DNA of 64,000 nucleotides from contig NZ_UWFA01000505.1 of assembly GCF_900601905.1 (NCBI RefSeq), positions 248,001-312,000 on the forward strand, read 5' to 3'. Positions within the stretch are counted from its first letter, which is position 1, and each line of letters begins with the position of its first letter. The notes below the pieces were generated by a model that did not search any database, was not told where the DNA came from, and saw only the letters and a list, made by a program, of their open reading frames with translations. The position numbers and the translations under genes are program-made. This DNA comes from Pseudomonas viridiflava. Lineage in GTDB: Bacteria; Pseudomonadota; Gammaproteobacteria; Pseudomonadales; Pseudomonadaceae. Positions 25,310 to 33,930 of this stretch are shown in pieces.

Positions 25310-25336
25310 TTGATGTGTTACACAATAACATATCAA
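25310..25336. promoter_or_regulatory. Probable Zur operator upstream of rpmE2
   Basis: A 27-base palindrome: TTGATGTGTTA on the left pairs with TAACATATCAA on the right (10 of 11), separated by CACAA. The GTTA...TAAC core fits gammaproteobacterial Zur boxes, and the downstream gene is a classical Zur target. Confidence 0.72.
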
Positions 25337-25347
25337 CTTCAGGCGCT

Positions 25348-25361
25348 CACAATCGATTGTG
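25348..25361. promoter_or_regulatory. 14-bp perfect palindrome of unknown use
   Basis: CACAATCGATTGTG is self-complementary over all 14 bases. It lies between the Zur-type site of rpmE2 and the FMN protein gene, 182 bases upstream of the latter. The binding protein is not recognised. Confidence 0.4.
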
Positions 25362-25543
25362 CTGACGTGACTCATCAGCGAACTTGATCAGGCAACGGCA
25401 TCGTTCAGCTATGCTGGCGTGTGCCGATAGTTGTGTAGATGCAATTTCCTTCCTCACCGACCCAGCCCCCGACAGCGCAATAACCGCCTGTCACAGAGGG
25501 AGCGCTGCCGATCAGATGACCGTCCTTAGCCCCAGGAATCCGT

Positions 25544-27157
25544 ATGAGTCTGTCCCTTCTCAGTCGTTACGCCTTCTTCGTTGGTTGTGTGCTTTTCACC
25601 TTGTGCAGCGTGCCGTTCTGGCATCACGAGTGGCTGTGGCCATTCGCTCTGGTAACCGGCGTGTTGTCGCTGGTGGGCATTTTCGACCTGTTGCAATCGC
25701 CACATTCGGTGCGGCGCAATTATCCGATCCTGGGCAATATCCGCTATGCGGTGGAGGCCATTCGCCCGGAAATCCGCCAGTACCTGCTGGAGTCGGACAG
25801 CGACGCGCTGCCGTTCTCGCGTGCGCAACGCTCGCTGGTGTATTCCCGAGCCAAGAACGAATCAGCGGACAAACCCTTCGGCACCCTGCTCGACGTCTAT
25901 GGCACGGGTTTCGAGTTCATCAGCCACTCCATGCGCCCGGCGCCTCTGAGCGATCCCAATGCGTTTCGCGTGATCGTCGGCGGGCCGCAATGCAGCCAGC
26001 CGTACTCGGCGTCGATTTTCAACATCTCGGCCATGAGCTTCGGCTCACTGAGCGCCAATGCCATCCGCGCACTGAATCAGGGGGCCAGGCTCGGCAACTT
26101 CGCCCATGACACAGGCGAAGGCAGCATCAGCGCTTATCACAGGGAAAACGGCGGCGACCTGACCTGGGAGCTGGGCAGTGGCTACTTTGGCTGCCGCACG
26201 GCGGAGGGTCGTTTCGATCCCGAACGATTTGCCGCACAGGCCCGAGATCCGCAAGTGCGCATGATCGAGATTAAATTGAGTCAAGGCGCCAAACCGGGCC
26301 ACGGCGGCATTCTGCCCAAGCACAAAGTCACTAAAGAGATTGCTGAAACCCGTGGCATCCTGATGGGCGAAGACTGCGTGTCGCCGTCACGGCACAGCGC
26401 GTTTTCCACGCCTGTGGAGCTGATGCAGTTCATTGCGCAGTTGCGTGAGCTGTCCGGCGGCAAACCGGTGGGTTTCAAGTTCTGCCTGGGTCACCCCTGG
26501 GAGTTCATGGGCATCGCCAAGGCCATGCTGGAAACCGGAATTTTGCCGGACTTCATCGTGGTCGATGGTACAGAAGGCGGGACCGGCGCTGCGCCAGTGG
26601 AATTCACTGACCACATGGGCGTGCCGTTGCGCGAAGGCCTGCTGTTCGTGCACAACACGCTGGTGGGCTTGAACCTGCGGGACAAGATCAAGCTGGGTGC
26701 CAGTGGCAAGATCGTCAGCGCATTCGACATCGCCAGCGTTCGGGCCATTGGCGCCGACTGGGCCAACTCGGCGCGCGGTTTCATGTTCGCTATCGGCTGT
26801 ATCCAGTCGCAAAGCTGCCACACCAACAAATGCCCGACCGGCGTAGCGACTCAGGACACCCTGCGCCAACGTGCGCTGGTGGTGCCGGACAAAGCTCAAC
26901 GGGTGTTCAACTTCCACCGCAACACCCTCAAGGCCCTGGCGGAAATGCTTGCCGCCGCCGGCCTCGACCATCCAGCACAACTGGAAGCCAGGCATCTGGT
27001 GCGGCGCATGTCCGCGACCGAAATCAAGCTGTTTTCCCAGTCCCATGTATTCCTGACGCCGGGCCAACTGTTGAATGGGGAAGTGGATGGCAGCTTCTAT
27101 TCGAACATGTGGCAGATGGCGCGGGCGGACAGTTTTGAGCCTAATGCTATGGCCTGA
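25544..27157 (+). CDS. FMN-binding glutamate synthase-domain membrane protein
   Basis: 537 residues. Two hydrophobic helices at about 5-45 anchor it to the membrane. The rest is a GltB FMN/synthase (GltS) domain: ISAMSFGSLSANAIRALNQGA, IKLSQGAKPGHGG, VVDGTEGGTGAAP and the cluster motif CIQSQSCHTNKCPTGVATQD, with cysteines spaced as in the 3Fe-4S site of glutamate synthase. It has no glutaminase domain, so it is not a classical GOGAT. The electron donor and substrate are unknown. AGGA lies about seven bases upstream of the ATG. Confidence 0.88.
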   Translation: MSLSLLSRYAFFVGCVLFTLCSVPFWHHEWLWPFALVTGVLSLVGIFDLLQSPHSVRRNYPILGNIRYAVEAIRPEIRQYLLESDSDALPFSRAQRSLVYSRAKNESADKPFGTLLDVYGTGFEFISHSMRPAPLSDPNAFRVIVGGPQCSQPYSASIFNISAMSFGSLSANAIRALNQGARLGNFAHDTGEGSISAYHRENGGDLTWELGSGYFGCRTAEGRFDPERFAAQARDPQVRMIEIKLSQGAKPGHGGILPKHKVTKEIAETRGILMGEDCVSPSRHSAFSTPVELMQFIAQLRELSGGKPVGFKFCLGHPWEFMGIAKAMLETGILPDFIVVDGTEGGTGAAPVEFTDHMGVPLREGLLFVHNTLVGLNLRDKIKLGASGKIVSAFDIASVRAIGADWANSARGFMFAIGCIQSQSCHTNKCPTGVATQDTLRQRALVVPDKAQRVFNFHRNTLKALAEMLAAAGLDHPAQLEARHLVRRMSATEIKLFSQSHVFLTPGQLLNGEVDGSFYSNMWQMARADSFEPNAMA

Positions 27158-27327
27158 CAGGCCACTGGAACACTGAGACATTCTGTAATAGCGCGTTTTT
27201 GCTTTTACCGGAAAATTGCCTCACCCTGCCGCGCCGCCGCACCAGCCCCGTCTGGATGACCGGTGGCGCGGAACCTTGAGCCTTCGCGGCTGATCTTCAT
27301 TCATACGACATCAAAGAGCCCACCGTT

Positions 27328-28470
27328 ATGACTAACGGACGCGACCTGCGCATCGACTTCTTCCGGGGCCTGGCGCTGATCTTCATTTTCTGGGATCACG
27401 TCCCCGACAACCCACTCGCCCAACTGACCGTGCGCAACTTCGGTTTCAGCGATGCCGCGGAAATCTTCGTCTTCCTCGCAGGCTATGCCGCGATCCTCGC
27501 CTACGGCCGGATTTCCCGGCGCGACGGTTACATGGTCGCCTGCGTGCGCATTCTGCGCCGGACCTGGGTGCTGTACGTGGTCCACATTTTCCTTCTCACA
27601 CTGCTGATGGGCATTGTGTTCGTCGCCAATCATTACGTCGAAACCCGCGACATGATCCAGGAAATGGGCCTGCAGCATTTTGTCGCTGACCCGCAGCAAG
27701 CCCTGGCAGATCAATTGCTACTGCGCTTCAAACCCAACCTCACCGATCCGCTGCCGCTTTATATCCTGCTGTTGTTGGCGTTGCCGTTGATCCTGCCGAT
27801 GATTCAGCGCAGTCCAGCGCTGACCGTGAGCCTGTCGATTGCGCTGTACATGATGGTACCGCTGTTCGGCTGGAACATGCCGGCTTACGAAGGCGGCGGC
27901 GTGTGGTATTTCAACCCGGTCGCCTGGCAACTACTGTTCGTGCTGGGCGGTGCCTGTGCGCTGCGTTCTGAATCCAAGCCGCCGCTTGCACGGCAGGGTC
28001 GCTCGCGGGTTCAGCAGCCGCTATTCATGATTTCGGCGATTTACGTTTTGGTGGCTGCTGTGCTCACCTTCGCCTGGAAATTCCCTGCACTGCATGACGC
28101 AATGATGCCCGGCTTCGTCGCAGACGGTTCGTACCCGATCAACAAGACTGACCTGGGGCCCATGCGCTTGCTGCACTTTCTTGCCCTGGCGTACTGCGTG
28201 GCCAAACTGCTGCCTGCCGGCCAAGGCTGGGTCAACACCTGGCCTGCCCGACAAGCCTGTCGCATGGGTCGTTATTCGCTGGAGATCTTCTGCCTGGGCG
28301 TGTTGCTGGCGCCCATGGCCGACATGGTCAACGCCCTGGCGGGCGACAGCTGGCCCATGCAGATCTGCACCGCCCTGGCCGGGCTTGGCTTGATGATGCT
28401 GATGGCCGCCTGGCTGGATTTCAGCAAACGGCTGAGCAACCCAAAACCCGCCGGAGCAGTGGCTATTTGA
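27328..28470 (+). CDS. OpgC-like integral membrane protein
   Basis: 380 residues with about ten membrane segments. The N-terminal RDLRIDFFRGLALIFIFWDHV, the FSDAAEIFVFLAGYAA block and RRTWVLYVVH are the OpgC family signature. OpgC proteins are acyltransferase-fold enzymes, some of which succinylate periplasmic glucans. Here no other glucan gene is adjacent, so substrate and product are inferred only from the family. No strong ribosome site is visible (AAAGAG ten bases upstream). Confidence 0.83.
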   Translation: MTNGRDLRIDFFRGLALIFIFWDHVPDNPLAQLTVRNFGFSDAAEIFVFLAGYAAILAYGRISRRDGYMVACVRILRRTWVLYVVHIFLLTLLMGIVFVANHYVETRDMIQEMGLQHFVADPQQALADQLLLRFKPNLTDPLPLYILLLLALPLILPMIQRSPALTVSLSIALYMMVPLFGWNMPAYEGGGVWYFNPVAWQLLFVLGGACALRSESKPPLARQGRSRVQQPLFMISAIYVLVAAVLTFAWKFPALHDAMMPGFVADGSYPINKTDLGPMRLLHFLALAYCVAKLLPAGQGWVNTWPARQACRMGRYSLEIFCLGVLLAPMADMVNALAGDSWPMQICTALAGLGLMMLMAAWLDFSKRLSNPKPAGAVAI

Positions 28471-28521
28471 GAACAGCGTCTCAATAAGGGTTCCTCTCAG
28501 AAGTTTCCCACAACCTTATCA

Positions 28522-28545
28522 GGCCAAGTTTTTTGCCACTTGGCC
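28522..28545. other. Inverted repeat upstream of an unknown gene
   Basis: GGCCAAGT and ACTTGGCC pair across an eight-base loop containing a T-run. No T-run follows the stem on either strand, so it is not a standard terminator. It lies 36 bases upstream of the start of the unknown gene at 28581. Confidence 0.5.
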
Positions 28546-28580
28546 GCTAAGAAAAGGGTAGAAATCGGGAGGACGCAATC

Positions 28581-29288
28581 ATGAACATCAGTCCCATAGT
28601 GAACATCAGCACCCTTTACTCAGTGACACCTGGCACGTTCAGGGATAAACACAACACCACGCCAGAAGCGCACACCTTGGTTGCCGAAAAAATAAGGAGC
28701 GTGGAGAAAACCGCAGTCGATTCACGTGCAGAAGCCCCTGAAGAGGCTAAGGAAACTGAGCATTACGAATATGAAGAAGCGCCATGGCTGAAGCTGGAAT
28801 TCGATGATCCGCTCATGGGGCGTATCAAGAAATCAATGTATCTGATCAATATCACCTTAGAATCAATCGGAAAATTGACAGAAATAGATCGTACATTTAA
28901 AGAGTTTTCCACGCAACTCAAGGATCTGCGCCCTGATATTGCCTCGACAAACTACGGATTCACCCTGGACGAGAATGCCAACATCAAGATACTTGACGGC
29001 CGACAACCATTGAGTGAAGCGGATAAATTGTGGCTGACCGACGAAATCAACAAATTCAAAAACCTTAGAATTACGATTCATGATCACTCCAAAGCGCTCA
29101 TGGCGCTCGTGGATCACACCAAGGATTTTGGTGGCAAATACAACCTGAACAGGCATAACTTTCAATCGACTATTGACTACCGAGACATTCTTAATACCTC
29201 GCAGCACGACTTTTATGAAAGAGCTCTGAAAGCCATCCAGGACTATGCACCGAAGAGATCAGAACCGCGAATCAGTACGTACGCCTAG
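28581..29288 (+). CDS. Unrecognised protein, AT-rich gene
   Basis: 235 residues, not recognised. The start MNISPIVNISTLYSVTPGTF has GGAGG nine bases upstream. The N-terminal 60 residues are rich in Thr, Ser and Glu with few hydrophobic runs. The middle and C-terminal parts are helical-looking (KLWLTDEINKFKNLRITIHD; LNTSQHDFYERALKAI). No signal peptide or membrane segment, no cysteine. Codon use is visibly AT-richer than neighbouring genes, suggesting acquisition. The polar, Ser/Thr-rich start would be compatible with a type III secreted protein, but no hrp-box promoter (GGAACC-N15/16-CCACNNA) was found upstream, so that stays a guess. Confidence 0.7.
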   Translation: MNISPIVNISTLYSVTPGTFRDKHNTTPEAHTLVAEKIRSVEKTAVDSRAEAPEEAKETEHYEYEEAPWLKLEFDDPLMGRIKKSMYLINITLESIGKLTEIDRTFKEFSTQLKDLRPDIASTNYGFTLDENANIKILDGRQPLSEADKLWLTDEINKFKNLRITIHDHSKALMALVDHTKDFGGKYNLNRHNFQSTIDYRDILNTSQHDFYERALKAIQDYAPKRSEPRISTYA

Positions 29289-29292
29289 CCTG

Positions 29293-29325
29293 AAAAAAGC
29301 GACCCGCCAGACAATGCGTGGCGGG
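29293..29325 (-). terminator. Terminator of the secreted Ig-like protein gene
   Basis: On the minus strand CCCGCCA pairs with TGGCGGG across a nine-base loop, followed by TCGC and six T. It lies in the short gap between two convergent unknown genes. Confidence 0.75.
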
Positions 29326-29343
29326 CCGCCGCTAGCCAGCTTT

Positions 29344-30228
29344 CTAGGATCGCGTACTACTGATCAATCGCTGATCGCAGACATGTCCAAATTTATACTT
29401 CGCCGAAACGGAACTCCCTGCTAGAAAATTCTGAAAGACATAATGGCCCACTCTATAATCGGTTCTCCACGTATTGTTATAGCCTTGACTGTAATCAACG
29501 AAATCCCTTGCCTGTACCCCGCCTTGGCATGTCCCAATATTCAGCAGTATGGACGCTTTGCCTTGGTTATCCGAAATCAAGGTTCCCGTCATGTTTTCTC
29601 TGTCGTCTCCGTCAAGTTTCAGACCATAGCTAACAACTCCGCCTTCCAACGGCACGCCCGTTGAATCAGTGAACTGCGCCATTACACTCGCTTCTTTATG
29701 GGCTTGACCCGGTAACCACGCAGGCTCGCTGTAGCCATACGGAATACGCAAGACATTACCCTCGCCCTGAAGATCGAATTTTTTCAGAATCGGGTAAGAG
29801 CCAAACACCATCGAATATTGCCCAGCGCCGAACGGAGTGGCCTGATGATGGGTCACCCTGATAATGATCTCCTCACCCGCCTTGAGGTTTTTCAGGGTGT
29901 TGATACCTTTATCGGTGATCAACGTCCAGGCCCCATCGATATGTCGCTCGACCTTGATAGCCTGCCCGCTCTTCAAGTCCAATATCACATCCTGACCTCT
30001 CAACGCGGTAAAGCCGTAATAATGCTCGGCGGCTGCACTATTTAAACGAGCATTGATGATGTGAACCTTGTCCGTTAACACGTTGAAGACCGGCTCCTCC
30101 ATGACGGGTGCAACAGCAACTGGTGTTGCATTACCCTCTGGCACACTGTGTGCCCATGTAGCATGAGTACCCGCTGAAAGTGCAGCGAACACAACAAGAC
30201 CTAACAGCAATTTTTTATTTTTAAGCAT
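29344..30228 (-). CDS. Secreted protein with PPC-like and Ig-like segments, function unknown
   Basis: 294 residues from the ATG at 30228 (MLKNKKLLLGLVVFAALSAG), with AGAGG five bases upstream; upstream in-frame ATGs lack ribosome sites. A clear signal peptide ends near THATWA. Residues about 60-150 (AAEHYYGFTALRGQDVILDL through FGAGQYSMVFGS) resemble a beta-sandwich prepeptidase-C-type domain. Residues about 180-270 (VMAQFTDSTGVPLEGGVVSY, LISDNQGKASILL) read like a bacterial Ig-like repeat. Two cysteines (GTCQGG, GHVCDQ) could form a disulfide. The AT-rich sequence matches its neighbour at 28581. The role is unknown; exported beta-sandwich proteins often bind surfaces or inhibitors. Confidence 0.72.
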   Translation of the reverse strand: MLKNKKLLLGLVVFAALSAGTHATWAHSVPEGNATPVAVAPVMEEPVFNVLTDKVHIINARLNSAAAEHYYGFTALRGQDVILDLKSGQAIKVERHIDGAWTLITDKGINTLKNLKAGEEIIIRVTHHQATPFGAGQYSMVFGSYPILKKFDLQGEGNVLRIPYGYSEPAWLPGQAHKEASVMAQFTDSTGVPLEGGVVSYGLKLDGDDRENMTGTLISDNQGKASILLNIGTCQGGVQARDFVDYSQGYNNTWRTDYRVGHYVFQNFLAGSSVSAKYKFGHVCDQRLISSTRS

Positions 30229-30647
30229 CTGAACCTCTGATTTACCCATAGTTATAATTCGTTTATGCCCAGTAGCTTGAAGCACTGACAATCCGGAAGT
30301 AATCACCCCTTAAAGTCTGGGTCAACGCATGCGTTTAAAAATCAGAAGCGTCCTACTTTTGTGTTTAGTTGTAATACATATCCTACAATTACCGACCATC
30401 CGTTCTTACATCAAACACTTGAAAAATCATGACTATCCCAACGCTGCGGCATTCGGCTGCCAGCCCTTCTCAAGGCAGGTCGAGTTTTCACCCTTTGAGC
30501 CGATAAATTCTTCAACGGCCGCCACCAGCGTCTACGCTTGAGTCAGGTGCGATTAACAGGTTTAACCGGGCCAATGAAATGGGCGTACTACGGCATTCAG
30601 ACACAAAGCAGACTGTGATCCCGGCTGACAGTGAGGAGCCCGCCCCA
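30229..30647. other. Intergenic region between two divergent genes
   Basis: About 420 bases hold the divergent promoters of the secreted protein and the PBP-like gene. It contains a perfect palindrome AACGCATGCGTT (30324-30335) and a looser dyad TTGTA...TACAA near 30369-30388. A 70-codon frame at 30329-30541 starts with a hydrophobic segment but has no ribosome site and is not called. Confidence 0.5.
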
Positions 30648-33600
30648 ATGCCGAAAAGCCCGCGCCGCAGGCGCTATGCGTGGCGTGTTTTCTGGGTTGT
30701 GGGGATCATGGCCGCGGGTGCCCTGGCGCTCGCCATTGCTGTGGAGTCGCGCAGTTCACGGCTGCAGGCGCTGGAATTCAGCCGTTTCGCGGCAAAGCTG
30801 AGCTACTCGATACAGCCAGGACCGAGCGATTCGATGCTGTATCCCGGCGACGGGCCTTTCGACAAGCGTCTGGGTTATTCATCGCTGGATGAGTTTCTGC
30901 CACGTCTGCTCAAGCGCGACTATCTGATTACTGATCAGGTGCGGTTTTCTCCGGACCTGCTGGCCTACAGCAAGCGTGGCCTGTTTGTCCCTTATGAAGA
31001 GAAAACCCAGGCGGGCCTGTCGATCACCGACTGTCGCGGTACCGACCTTTACCAGTTCCGCTATCCGCAGCAGTTCTACCCCACTTTTGCCGCCATTCCG
31101 CCGCTGATCGTGCACAGCCTGCTGTTTATCGAAAACCGCGACCTGCTCGACCCGGACCAGCCGCTTGCCAACCCGGCGGTGGACTGGCCGCGCTTCGTCA
31201 AGGCAGCGATTTCCCAGGTATCGAAGATGGTCGGCTTGCCGGGCCAGTCAGCCGGGGGCAGCACCCTGGCAACGCAGCTGGAAAAGTATCGCCACTCGCC
31301 AGATGGTCTGACCCAGTCCAGCTCGGAAAAACTGCGGCAGATGATCTCTGCCAGCGTGCGCGCCTATCAGCCAGGTCAGCAGACCCTGGAGGCACGCCAG
31401 CGGGTCGTGCGCGATTACCTCAATAGCGTGCCGTTATCGGCGGTGCCGGGGCATGGTGAAGTACACGGCATGGCCGAAGGTTTGCGCGTCTGGTATGGCG
31501 CGGATTTCATCAAGACCAATCAGATCCTGGCGTCCAGCGCGAGCGATGAACAGAGCCTGGCCGCGCGAGGTCTGGCGTTGCGCGAGGTGCTGTCACTGGT
31601 GATCGCTCAGCGTCGGCCTTCGTATTATCTGGCCAAGGGTCGCGAAGAACTGGCAGAGCTGACCGACAGCCATATCCGCTTGCTGACTCAGAATCAGGTC
31701 ATTGACCAGGCCCTCGCAGACGCCGCGCTGAAAAGCACGGTCAGCTACCGCAACTGGGTGGAGCAGCCGACGATTCAGGCCATCGAGACCAATAAAGGCA
31801 TCAGCGTGGCGCGCAGCCGATTGTCGGCGCTGCTCAATCGGCCGCTGTACGATCTTGATCGCCTTGACCTGTCGGCGACCACAACGCTGCAAAGTGATTT
31901 GCAAAGCCAGGTCAGCCAGTACCTGCGGGACTTGGCCAACCCGGCGTTTGCGGCTCAGGTCGGGTTGATGGGCGAGCGTCTGTTGACACCGGCCAGCACC
32001 ACACAGGTGCGTTACAGCTTCACCTTGTTCGAGCGCGGGCCGGATGGCTCGCGTGTCAGGGTGCAAACCGACAGCACCGATCAGCCTTTTGACATCAACG
32101 AGGGCAGCAAGCTAGAACTCGGCTCGACGGCGAAGATGCGCGTACTCACCACCTACCTGGAAATCATCGCCGAGTTGCACGAGCGGTACGCCGCTGCAAG
32201 CAACGCGACACTGAACAAGACACCCGTGGCGGAGCAGGATCGGCTGACTCGTTGGGCGATAGATTATTTGCTGCAGAACAAGGATCGCGATCTGTCGAAG
32301 ATGCTCGCGGCGGCACTCGACCGACGTTACTCGGCCAGCCCGGCAGAAAGCTTTTTCACCGGTGGCGGCATGCATCACTTCAATAACTTTCGCAAGGAAG
32401 ACGACGCTCGCCTGCCAACCTTGCGCGAAGCGTTGCGCGAGTCGATCAACCTGCCGTTCATCCGCCTGATGCGCGACATTGTGCGCTACAGCACTTACGA
32501 GGCGCCGAGCAACAGCGCCCAGCTGCTCAAGGATGACAACGATCCCCGGCGTCAGGAATACCTGAGCCGCTTCGCCGACCGGGAGGGTTCGGTGTTCCTG
32601 CTGCGGTTCTGGAAGCGCTACAAGGACAAAACCACTCAGGAACGGCTCGACACCTTTCTGGACGGTATCCATCCGACCGCCATCAGACTGGCAGCGGTGC
32701 ATCGCTACCTGCTGCCCAGCGCAGATCAAGCTACCTTCAACGCCTTTATTCGAGCGCACCTGGCCGAGGAAAAAAGCCCACTCAAGCTCAGCGAAAAACG
32801 CCTGGCGGATCTCTACGAGAATTACGGCCCCGGCAAATACGACCTGCCGGATCAGGGCTATATCGCCAAGGCTCACCCCCTCGATCTGTGGCTGGTGGGT
32901 TACTTGCTCAAGCACCCGGATGCGCAGTTCAAGGACGCGCTTGCCGCTAGCCAATATGAACGTCAGGAAGTCTATGGCTGGCTGTTCAAAAGCCGTCACA
33001 AAGGGGCTCGCGACAGCCGTATCAGGACCATGATGGAAGTCGAGGCGTTTCTCGACATTCATCAGCGCTGGCAACGAGTGGGCTATCCGTTTGACCATCT
33101 GGTGCCTTCGCTGGCCACTGCGATTGGCAGCTCTGGCGACCGCCCCGCAGCGCTGGCCGAGCTGATCGGGATCATTCAGAACGACGGCATCCGGCTACCC
33201 ACTCTGCGCATCGACAGCCTGCACTTTGCCGCAGATACCCCTTACGAAACCCGGCTGGCCAACAATCCTGAATTAGGCAAACGGGTATTGCCGTCTGAAG
33301 TGGCGGCGGCCATGCGCGAAGCGCTGTCGCAAGTGGTGGATGGCGGGACAGCCAAGCGCGTCTCAGGCAGTTTCAAATTGCAGGACGGTAGTGTGCTGGC
33401 GATGGGTGGCAAGACGGGCACCGGCGACAACCGCATCGAAAGCATCGGTTCGGGCGGCCGCGTCCTCAGTTCGCGGGCGGTGAACCGTACCGCCACGTTT
33501 GTGTTCTACCTGGGCGATAACCACTTCGGCACGCTGACCGCCTTCGTGCCAGGCCGCGCCGCAGAGGGGTTCCGCTTCACTTCAGCGCTGCCGGTGCAGG

Positions 33601-33704
33601 TGCTCAAAGGCATGGCGCCGATACTCAATCCGTATCTCGAGCCGGGCGGGCATACGCGGTGTGAGAGGCAGTTTTTATCAACCATGAAGGACTCCCTCCG
33701 GTAG
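30648..33704 (+). CDS. Divergent class A penicillin-binding-like protein
   Basis: 1018 residues from the ATG at 30648 (MPKSPRRRRYAW), with GAGGAG nine bases upstream; an ATG at 30579 has no site. One membrane anchor (about 12-34). A GT51 glycosyltransferase-like domain keeps the order of motifs (FIENRDLLDP; GGSTLATQLEKY; VVRDYLNSVPLSAVPG), but the first departs from the usual ED..F and the RKxxE motif is not obvious. The transpeptidase part has the SxxK box GSTAKMRVL, an SxN box ESINLPF and the KTG box GGKTGTGDN, so the acyl-serine site looks intact. About 250 extra residues lie between SxN and KTG. Probably a periplasmic peptidoglycan enzyme, possibly active only as a transpeptidase. Confidence 0.8.
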   Translation: MPKSPRRRRYAWRVFWVVGIMAAGALALAIAVESRSSRLQALEFSRFAAKLSYSIQPGPSDSMLYPGDGPFDKRLGYSSLDEFLPRLLKRDYLITDQVRFSPDLLAYSKRGLFVPYEEKTQAGLSITDCRGTDLYQFRYPQQFYPTFAAIPPLIVHSLLFIENRDLLDPDQPLANPAVDWPRFVKAAISQVSKMVGLPGQSAGGSTLATQLEKYRHSPDGLTQSSSEKLRQMISASVRAYQPGQQTLEARQRVVRDYLNSVPLSAVPGHGEVHGMAEGLRVWYGADFIKTNQILASSASDEQSLAARGLALREVLSLVIAQRRPSYYLAKGREELAELTDSHIRLLTQNQVIDQALADAALKSTVSYRNWVEQPTIQAIETNKGISVARSRLSALLNRPLYDLDRLDLSATTTLQSDLQSQVSQYLRDLANPAFAAQVGLMGERLLTPASTTQVRYSFTLFERGPDGSRVRVQTDSTDQPFDINEGSKLELGSTAKMRVLTTYLEIIAELHERYAAASNATLNKTPVAEQDRLTRWAIDYLLQNKDRDLSKMLAAALDRRYSASPAESFFTGGGMHHFNNFRKEDDARLPTLREALRESINLPFIRLMRDIVRYSTYEAPSNSAQLLKDDNDPRRQEYLSRFADREGSVFLLRFWKRYKDKTTQERLDTFLDGIHPTAIRLAAVHRYLLPSADQATFNAFIRAHLAEEKSPLKLSEKRLADLYENYGPGKYDLPDQGYIAKAHPLDLWLVGYLLKHPDAQFKDALAASQYERQEVYGWLFKSRHKGARDSRIRTMMEVEAFLDIHQRWQRVGYPFDHLVPSLATAIGSSGDRPAALAELIGIIQNDGIRLPTLRIDSLHFAADTPYETRLANNPELGKRVLPSEVAAAMREALSQVVDGGTAKRVSGSFKLQDGSVLAMGGKTGTGDNRIESIGSGGRVLSSRAVNRTATFVFYLGDNHFGTLTAFVPGRAAEGFRFTSALPVQVLKGMAPILNPYLEPGGHTRCERQFLSTMKDSLR

Positions 33705-33823
33705 GAGCGCACGAGCACCGCGAGGCCGCGATGCCGCGATGCCGCGATGCCGCGATGCCGCGATGGCGGTGTATCAGGCAGAACGCCATCGCGGCCTCGC
33801 GGTGCTCGAGCGCTCCTACAGGG
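33703..33823. repeat. Large inverted repeat with an internal octamer repeat
   Basis: Arms running GAGCGCACGAGCACCGCGAG and CTCGCGGTGCTCGAGCGCTC form a long stem unlike the other REP classes. Inside it the octamer GCCGCGAT is repeated five times without interruption at 33725-33764. It starts at the end of the PBP-like gene. Confidence 0.85.
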
Positions 33824-33881
33824 TCCGGCCTCGCCTCAACTGACAAACAAGAACCATTCGTCTTTATCGCTTGCGTACACA

Positions 33882-33908
33882 TTAAGATATATCTTAAGGT
33901 ATATCTAA
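33882..33908. promoter_or_regulatory. Operator of the PadR-family regulator (two overlapping palindromes)
   Basis: TTAAGATATATCTTAA (33882-33897) is a perfect 16-base palindrome. A second, imperfect copy TTAAGGTATATCTAA (33894-33908) overlaps its right end. It ends 22 bases before the yqjI-like start, the expected place for autoregulation by a PadR repressor. Confidence 0.65.
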
Positions 33909-33930
33909 CGTGTAACAGGAGATGAAGAAA

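Noticed and set aside
28471..28580. Possible type III secretion hrp-box promoter before the unknown gene
   Set aside because: No GGAACC followed after 15-16 bases by CCACNNA was found on the plus strand.
30329..30541. 70-codon frame with a hydrophobic N-terminus (MRLKIRSVLLLCLVVIHILQ)
   Set aside because: No ribosome site, no family resemblance, and it lies in a divergent promoter region; could be a small membrane peptide but cannot be supported.
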